A model generated the notes under the pieces. That model did not search any database and was not told the origin of the DNA. It saw only the letters and a list, made by a program, of their open reading frames with translations. From Pterobdella sp. o SKG-2022 (lineage: Eukaryota > Annelida > Clitellata > Hirudinida > Piscicolidae), in NCBI GenBank assembly GCA_964035795.1, contig OZ038320.1, forward strand, positions 17,254,589 through 17,318,588: a stretch of DNA of 64,000 bases, in the 5' to 3' direction. Shown one piece after another: positions 57,401-64,000 of the stretch; position 1 is the stretch's first letter; the number at the start of each line of letters is the position of its first letter. Both the position numbers and the translations under genes were made by a program.

Positions 57401-59736
57401 ATTTAATTCTTCAATCTATAAGCCCCATGTTTAACCATAGAATTCAAATTAATCCACATCTAACTTAAGGTTAACAAATGAAACTTAAAGAGAATATTTA
57501 CTTTATATTCAAAACATGTAATTTGCCTTGAATTGCTCAGCCACTTAAATAATTGGCTAAAAGCATAGCGGTTCTTGTTAAATACAACTTTATTTAAAAA
57601 TTTCGTATAATAATATATACAAATGATTATTTTTGATATAAAGCCTTTCTGCTTCAGTTTTATTAATTGTGCATTATAATTTTTATGCAAAAAGTTGGGA
57701 ATGTTTTAATGCACACAACTTTTGAATATTCGATTATACCATGATGAGTTTTGAGAGAATAACTTATCTAAGCGCATTGTAATAGTTAACTTAATACAGT
57801 TGACGACCATTCATTGGTTTAACAATGCTGTGATTTGAACTCATAATTACAACAGACGTATATAGAATCTGTGCATTGATTGTTAACTTTTAGCACAACC
57901 TTCTCTTACAACAGATTTTTTATAATAAAATCACAATTGTTTGTAGAAACTGTGAAATATTAAGCCATGCTTTAAATTACTATTGGTATATGATTTTTAT
58001 CACATAAGCTTAATTATAATCCTTATGCATTAAAAACAATAAAAAGTTTAAAAATTTTAAAAAAATATCATTTATTAAATATAAGATGGAGCACATAAAT
58101 AATTAATATGAGATTTTTTTGAATAAATAAGCAAGTTTTTTCACAGGCGGTTAATTTTAATTATTTCACTTTCATTCAATTATGCCTAGCCAACCACGTG
58201 TAGCCTGTACATAATGACTATCGTCAGTATAATCTTCGTTGTTTTCTTATGTTTCAATCACAGATTTTTTCTTTAAGTTCTTAGCATGTTCAACTTTTTT
58301 TTGCAAAAGTTCACCAATTATGAACAATTTAATCATGCTATTTTGTTTACCAACTACCAAATCATTCAATCAAAATACCAGAAAGTATTATAAGGGTAAA
58401 TCGAAAAATTTTTTTTAAATCAAAGGTTTGTAAGAAATCAAAGTTTTTTCGTCATAATGTTGGCAAAAGTAACAGAAATATAGTTTCAAAGTGCTATCAA
58501 TTCATAATTATCCGGTTTAAGTTAATTGTTGTTTTCATTATTATTATTTGATATGTCTTGAAAGAATAATTAACATTTTTATTGAATAAGACTAGTGAAA
58601 ATGTCAAGTAAAGCCTAACTCAGAAACAATCAAGGAACTGAAAAATATATATCTAAATTACTGCTAATGAAGATAATTGACTTTTCTTTTATATGAATAT
58701 CAACTTATGACTATCTTTTGCAAAATAAGTTTTTTTGACTAATTTAGCAACAATAAGTAATCTTTCTTTTTTAATACAACCCAAGAAACAAAATTCTCAC
58801 TGTTAAACGTCTTACAAACATTTATCTACTTACCTGTCTATTCATATATTAATTTCCAAACCCCACATTCATCCATCCACTTATTCTTTTGTTTTATATT
58901 TATTGATTCATGCTTTCGTTCATCTATTATAAAACCTTAAGTCAAATGTTCAATACATTTTCATCTCACGTTTATATAATCCAGTTGGATTAATCAAACA
59001 CTCTATGTCAACACATTTTTAATAGCACTCAAGTGAAATAAAGCAAAATTAAAAGATCTAAAATTTCAGTAATTCGAACCATAATGAATCTTAAATCATT
59101 TGGCCATCCTAAAAAAGTTAATTTATAAAAATTGTATTGAATGTAAATCATTTTTAATTTAATCTAATATGATTTAAGTGGTTGTAATAAATTCCATCAA
59201 TAATTTGAACTCAAAAAATAAAATTTTTAGTCATATCAAAAATAAGCCCTAGTATCTAGTTTTATTCAAACCAAAACACTTTAAAAAACAAATTGCATAA
59301 CCTACTTTCATAATTGAAAACCATTTATTATAAATCAAAAAACAAATAAAACAGATAAATTTAAAAAATTGCTTCTAGAATTAAAAAAAAAACTCACAAC
59401 ACTTCTTTCTTTATGCTAAAATTCTTATGACCGTACACAGATTTCTCATAACTAGATTTAGCTTCTAGCTTCAAATGCATTCAATTAACACAACATTGAA
59501 TTTTTCTTTGACGCAGGTTGATATACGGTTGAAAACATCATCCAATCATCAACAAAGCAACAACATTCACCAAATCAATCTGATCAGTCACATTCTTTGA
59601 AAATAATTTTTAATTACATTTGGATCAAGTTTAACAATTCTAATACCTTTTTCTTCTCCAATTATACAAGAATATCAAAAAAATTATTTATTTAATAAAT
59701 TGACGGCACCCGTATAACGAAAATTTTACAATAAAA
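54496..59736. other. AT-rich spacer upstream of the PKA gene
   Basis: No recognisable exon, RNA gene or transposon coding segment, apart from a possible short second exon at 55340-55353. The right end should hold the promoter and 5' UTR of the PKA gene. Confidence 0.4.
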
Positions 59737-62700
59737 ATGTCTGATATATTCGGGAAACTTTTCGGTAAAGACAAACACTCTTCCAAAGAAAAATCATCTC
59801 CAGCTACTCTCCAATCCTCAGAGAAAGGCAATGAATTCTGTGAGTCATACAATGTTTATAACAATTTCATTAAAAGTCTTTTTCTTTAACGATCATTTTA
59901 TATCGGTAACTAAACTCAGAAATTTATAAAATTCTTAGCACAAAATAAGTAAGAATATTGTTTGGACTCTTTGTTTCCCAAAAAATTAATTCACTGACAA
60001 ATCAACAATAACAACATATTCAATGAAACTTGATTGTGGATGATGGTTTCAAAATTTTGAAAACAGCAACAAAAAATAACTACCGCTAATTTCAAATATT
60101 CGAAACCATTATTGTCATTAAAAAAGAGTGCATCTGCGAATAGTCTCAAAAAGCTCTAATATGAAATAATTGAAAAAATTTTTTTTTTTAATTTATTTTT
60201 GATACACCAAAAAAACTTTTGAGCACATTTGGTGGTAGTTGTTTTGAAAAAAATTCAACAAAGTGGAAATCGATAAGAATAAATTAGTAAAAATTTAAAC
60301 TGCCTTATTGAATCAAGCTAAGACATTCTTTGCAGAAAAAATTATTTTAGTTTTTGAATAAATAACTTAATTAAATAAATACCATAAACCAAAATACGTT
60401 TTTATTTAAAAAATTTTGCCAAGTTTCTTGTTAAACATAGAAAATTTTGCATTAAAAAAAATCTTCTTGCACAGTGTGTATAATTATACAGATGTCATGC
60501 ATTATATAATTTATACATCGCAATTCAATATAAAATAACTATCGAACAATAATCTTAACTAACGAAAAATCGATGAAGTTGTTCTCTCTGTACGCTCTAA
60601 AGATAAATATGTGAGTCCTCAAGAAAACATGTAATTTCATAAACATTAAAAATTTTTCAAATCTCACATATACTGCCGTGAGAAAAACACCTAAACAAAC
60701 CTTGAATGTAAAAATACAAAATATGCATTTTTCAAATATATCATGTATATTTAATTGCCAAAAATAATTGTTTCTAATAAAAATGCCATTTTAAAAATTT
60801 GAGTTGCGAGAATGAGACGAGTTTGATACACATATGTATAAGCTGGCAAGATCAATATAGGGTGCAGATGGTTGTGAGCATTTCGATAAGTGGTGCTTGA
60901 AATAGCTTCAACCATTGATGAAAATTTTATAAAAATTATTTACTTGAATTGTAAAAAATAAAACTGGATTTTTATTTTCAGTTTACGACTCAGCGATTAA
61001 ATGATTCATTCATTTAAAACAACAATCCTTGATGGATTGATCAATACTAAATACAAAGATTTGTAATTATATATACTTATTGAATTAAGTTCGAAATATT
61101 TTTTTAAAATAGCTTTTATGAGTATTGTCAAATGATTTTTGTTTGAAATTAGTTTGGCAAAACATATTAAAATCAGTGATCAATACTGTTTTTCGACTAT
61201 TTTGCACACTTTCTTATGCAAACACTCCAGCCCTTATCAATCCCGTTACAATAACGATAAGAATACAAAACTTATTTGAAATTTAATATAAAAATTAAAA
61301 AAAATTGAATATTTGATATTTTTGATGAAAATTAAAGTATTGTAAACTATTGTAGTTTCAAAACTCAAAATGACTGTTCTCTATGAAAGTTCTGAGCAAA
61401 CATTTGAATTTTTTGATGAAAATTAAACTATTCAAATAGAAAATGAGTTTTTTTCCATATTTAAAAATTTAAAACAAAAATAAAACCATTTTTTGTCAAC
61501 GATTCTCAAATAGAACTTCGAAAACAAAGGTTTTGAAAGGATTTTTTTGAATAAAATTTTTTATGCTTAGTTTATTTGGGCTTTATTTATGTAATTAAAA
61601 AGATTTATTGGGTTGTTTATTCAAGCTTTCTATCCAAAGACTTCATCGACTTCTTTGTTCGAATTAAGCATTTGAATGGAATCTTGTTTCAAATATTCAA
61701 GACTAAAAACATCTTTATTCACTTGTTATAAAAGTTTTAATGGTTTTAAACTTCAAATGATTACTTCCTTGGAAATAACCTATGTTCTCATACAAACGCA
61801 GATTATCTCACAAAAAAGCCATATATTTGTATAAAAACGCATAAATTCGTATTAAACACCGTTAGCAAAACTGATATACGAACGGCTTGGAATGAGGATA
61901 GCGTGGCATAAAGTGGAAGCGTGCAGTCGTCGCCTCTTTTGAAGACAATGGTTTGATATGAAAAGCAATTCCACCAAAAGCAAATTTACAAAAAGCACTT
62001 TTACATCGGGTATTGATCTCCAAAGTCACTGTATCGTCGAGTTGTGCATTCTTTTACGGCACGTTTCATAACGCGGAGTTGAGCCTTGATGGAGAAAGAA
62101 CTAAAAATTGAAAATCAAAATAGAATTTGAAATTCTGAAAACACTCTTTGATTCTAGTTTATATTTTATGCAAACTAATTTGAGCGGATAATGAGCTTTT
62201 TTAGAGTGGTTTATAGCAAACAAAAACTCCATTGAAACCCCTTAGCTCAAGACTAAAAGATTGTGGAATTTGAAAAAAATATACTTTAAAAACTTTTCAA
62301 ATAACAATGATTGACAAATATACCGTGTGAGTAAGATATGTGAAGAAAATTATGAATAACTGTTCATTGTGGTGTGAGATACTAGTGAATTTAACATATT
62401 TTATACTTGGGTAACTAGAATTTTAAATTGAACCGAATTTTTTCATCCTTCAATTCTGTTTTTATAAAAATGTAAAAACTCTAATTTAAACTTTTATTTT
62501 ATTCAAATTATTTTTAATGAAAAGTCTAGGGACTAGAATGAATGAGATATCAGTTTGATTAGATCAAAGGACTCTCAATCTTATTTGAAATTATATCAAA
62601 CTTACTGGTTACTCGAGTGATAACCAAACAACAAACAAGATTGAAATATTTTTTCAATGTCACGAATTAGATTGAATGTTCAACTGATAAAAGTTTGCAC

Positions 62701-64000
62701 AGTTTTTTATCACCATAATTAAATGTTTGAAGCTTAAGAAAAGGCATTTCTATGTGGTGAATAATGTACACTCTATTGAACGCCTTATTAAAGAGAGATT
62801 TAAAAGGCACTCTGAATAAAACTTTGAATTAGAAATTTATCTAAAAAATAAAAGAATTTCACGATCGATTTCGTTACCAGAGCTTTTGGGCTGTCATATG
62901 AAACCAGATTACCATCAAGACAATACGACCAAAATTCATCATATGCTTTACATAACATTGTGTTCGAAAATATTTCATAAATTTTTTTTTAAAACTTTTT
63001 TTTGGTAGTTAATTTTCTTCCAGCAAAAATTATTATTCATTTTTTATTGGATTAGGGTACTTTACTACTCAAAGCTTATAAGATGCGCAGTTTATTTCAT
63101 ATACTGATAATATTGCAGCCTTGTTTTTCTACCATCTGATACCACTCGGCTCAGTTTGTCTATTGAATAACAACGTACATTTGAGATAATTATAGCGTTT
63201 AAAAATATTAGCACACATCCGTTGTTTCACAATGGAATAATGTTATGCAGATTGGAAAGATTTGTTTCGTTCCTCTGTTTCAATTTCTGTGAAAAACAAA
63301 TAAAATCAAAACAAAAAAGTTTATAAATATTAGCGCATACAACATACAAGATTATATTAGAAAAAAGCTTATATTTATAGCGAATAATGTATTTTTGCAA
63401 TTTTTTTAGAATTTATTTTTATTTGTTAAAAATTGAATAAAAATGCTAAAGGATGAGTATTATATTAGAATATTGAGCTTTGTGAATTGACATTTAATCT
63501 CAAATGAGCACAAAAAGCAATCATAATTTCAATATTCCTATAAAAAAGTTTAAACCATTTATGAAAGAGTTCTATTAAATTTTTTTCCAGTCAAAAACTA
63601 CCTGCTGGAGTCCCGAAATGAGTTCTCGAAAAAGTGGGATGAAAAACCAAAAGTAATTCTAAGCGTTTAATTTTATTTGTTCAACCATTGTTCATTTATT
63701 CAACCTTGACCATAAATCATTTTTAATTTTTCCTTAAAGAAATTTCTACTTTTAATTTATTTGAGCACTTTTTTCTGATAAATTAAAAAGCGCAGTAACA
63801 AATGTTCTTCTCAGAAGCAAACTTTTTTTAAACGCTTGAAAATCTTTCAAAATCAAATGGAGAATTCTGTATTAATAAAATAATTTTCAAGAACTCATCG
63901 AAGCTGGATGATTTCGAAAGGATAAGAACACTAGGGACAGGCTCATTTGGCAGAGTAATGTTGGTCCAGCACAAAAACAACAACAAATTTTTGGCCATGA
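59737..64000 (+). CDS. PRKACA: cAMP-dependent protein kinase catalytic subunit, first three exons
   Basis: Exons: 59737-59839, 63591-63652, and 63892 to beyond the right edge. The second exon is 62 nt, as I recall for vertebrate PKA-C exon 2. The first exon encodes [20 protein letters not shown] and more. Exon 2 gives the A-helix region ([16 protein letters not shown]), and exon 3 gives [20 protein letters not shown] with the glycine-rich ATP loop GTGSFG. The next residues read FLAM, just before the expected catalytic Lys, which falls at the window end. Residue 2 is Ser, so the N-myristoylated Gly of the common isoform is absent; this may be an alternative first exon. Nothing shows whether it is closer to the alpha or beta paralogue. 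Confidence 0.9.
61885..62095. other. Locally GC-richer segment in PKA intron 1
   Basis: Less AT-rich than its surroundings. The minus strand contains a short open stretch ([20 protein letters not shown]) that soon meets a stop. No splice sites or family match support a gene. Probably an old insertion or unrecognised element. Confidence 0.3.

Overview
The window is a very A+T-rich stretch of an animal nuclear genome. Its genes are split by many short GT-AG introns, and it carries a tRNA-derived SINE family, a Penelope-like retroelement relic, a non-LTR retrotransposon relic and several large microsatellites. Seven of the genes belong to recognisable animal families: a TDRKH/PAPI-type piRNA factor, the RhoGEF ECT2, a TARP/CACNG protein, prosaposin, the E3 ligase RNF41/NRDP1, an SLC6-type transporter and a PKA catalytic subunit. 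The phylum cannot be told from the sequence alone; an intron-rich invertebrate fits best. All gene models were assembled by hand from splice signals, intron phase and family resemblance.

Layout. Positions 1-6537 (minus): the 5' part of a TDRKH/PAPI homologue with an N-terminal membrane anchor and two KH domains, then one enormous exon that runs off the left edge. That exon contains more than seven near-identical in-frame 588-bp repeats (196 residues each). 7400-9600: dispersed hairpin elements and a degraded Penelope-like element with a SINE nested inside it. 10426-18564 (minus): ECT2 in 23 exons, with a LINE relic in one intron. 19357-25077 (minus): a five-exon TARP-like gene ending in a PDZ ligand. 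25078-29813: AT-rich spacer with a possible 58-residue gene. 29814-36950 (plus): prosaposin in 20 exons with five saposin-B domains. 37468-40449 (minus): RNF41, tail-to-tail with prosaposin. 40812-41429: a 618-bp CTA/CTG repeat just upstream of RNF41. 44610-53709 (plus): a divergent SLC6 protein, with two exon-like open segments on the opposite strand inside its introns. 54259: a small membrane protein. 59737-64000 (plus): the first three exons of a PKA catalytic subunit, cut by the right edge.

The genes are unrelated housekeeping, signalling and germline loci; there is no operon-like logic. The most unusual items are the giant in-frame repeat array inside the piRNA-pathway gene, the roughly 40-nt hairpin family whose helices co-vary between copies, the SLC6 protein that lacks the sodium-site motif of TM1, and the saposin domain that has lost both partners of one disulfide.
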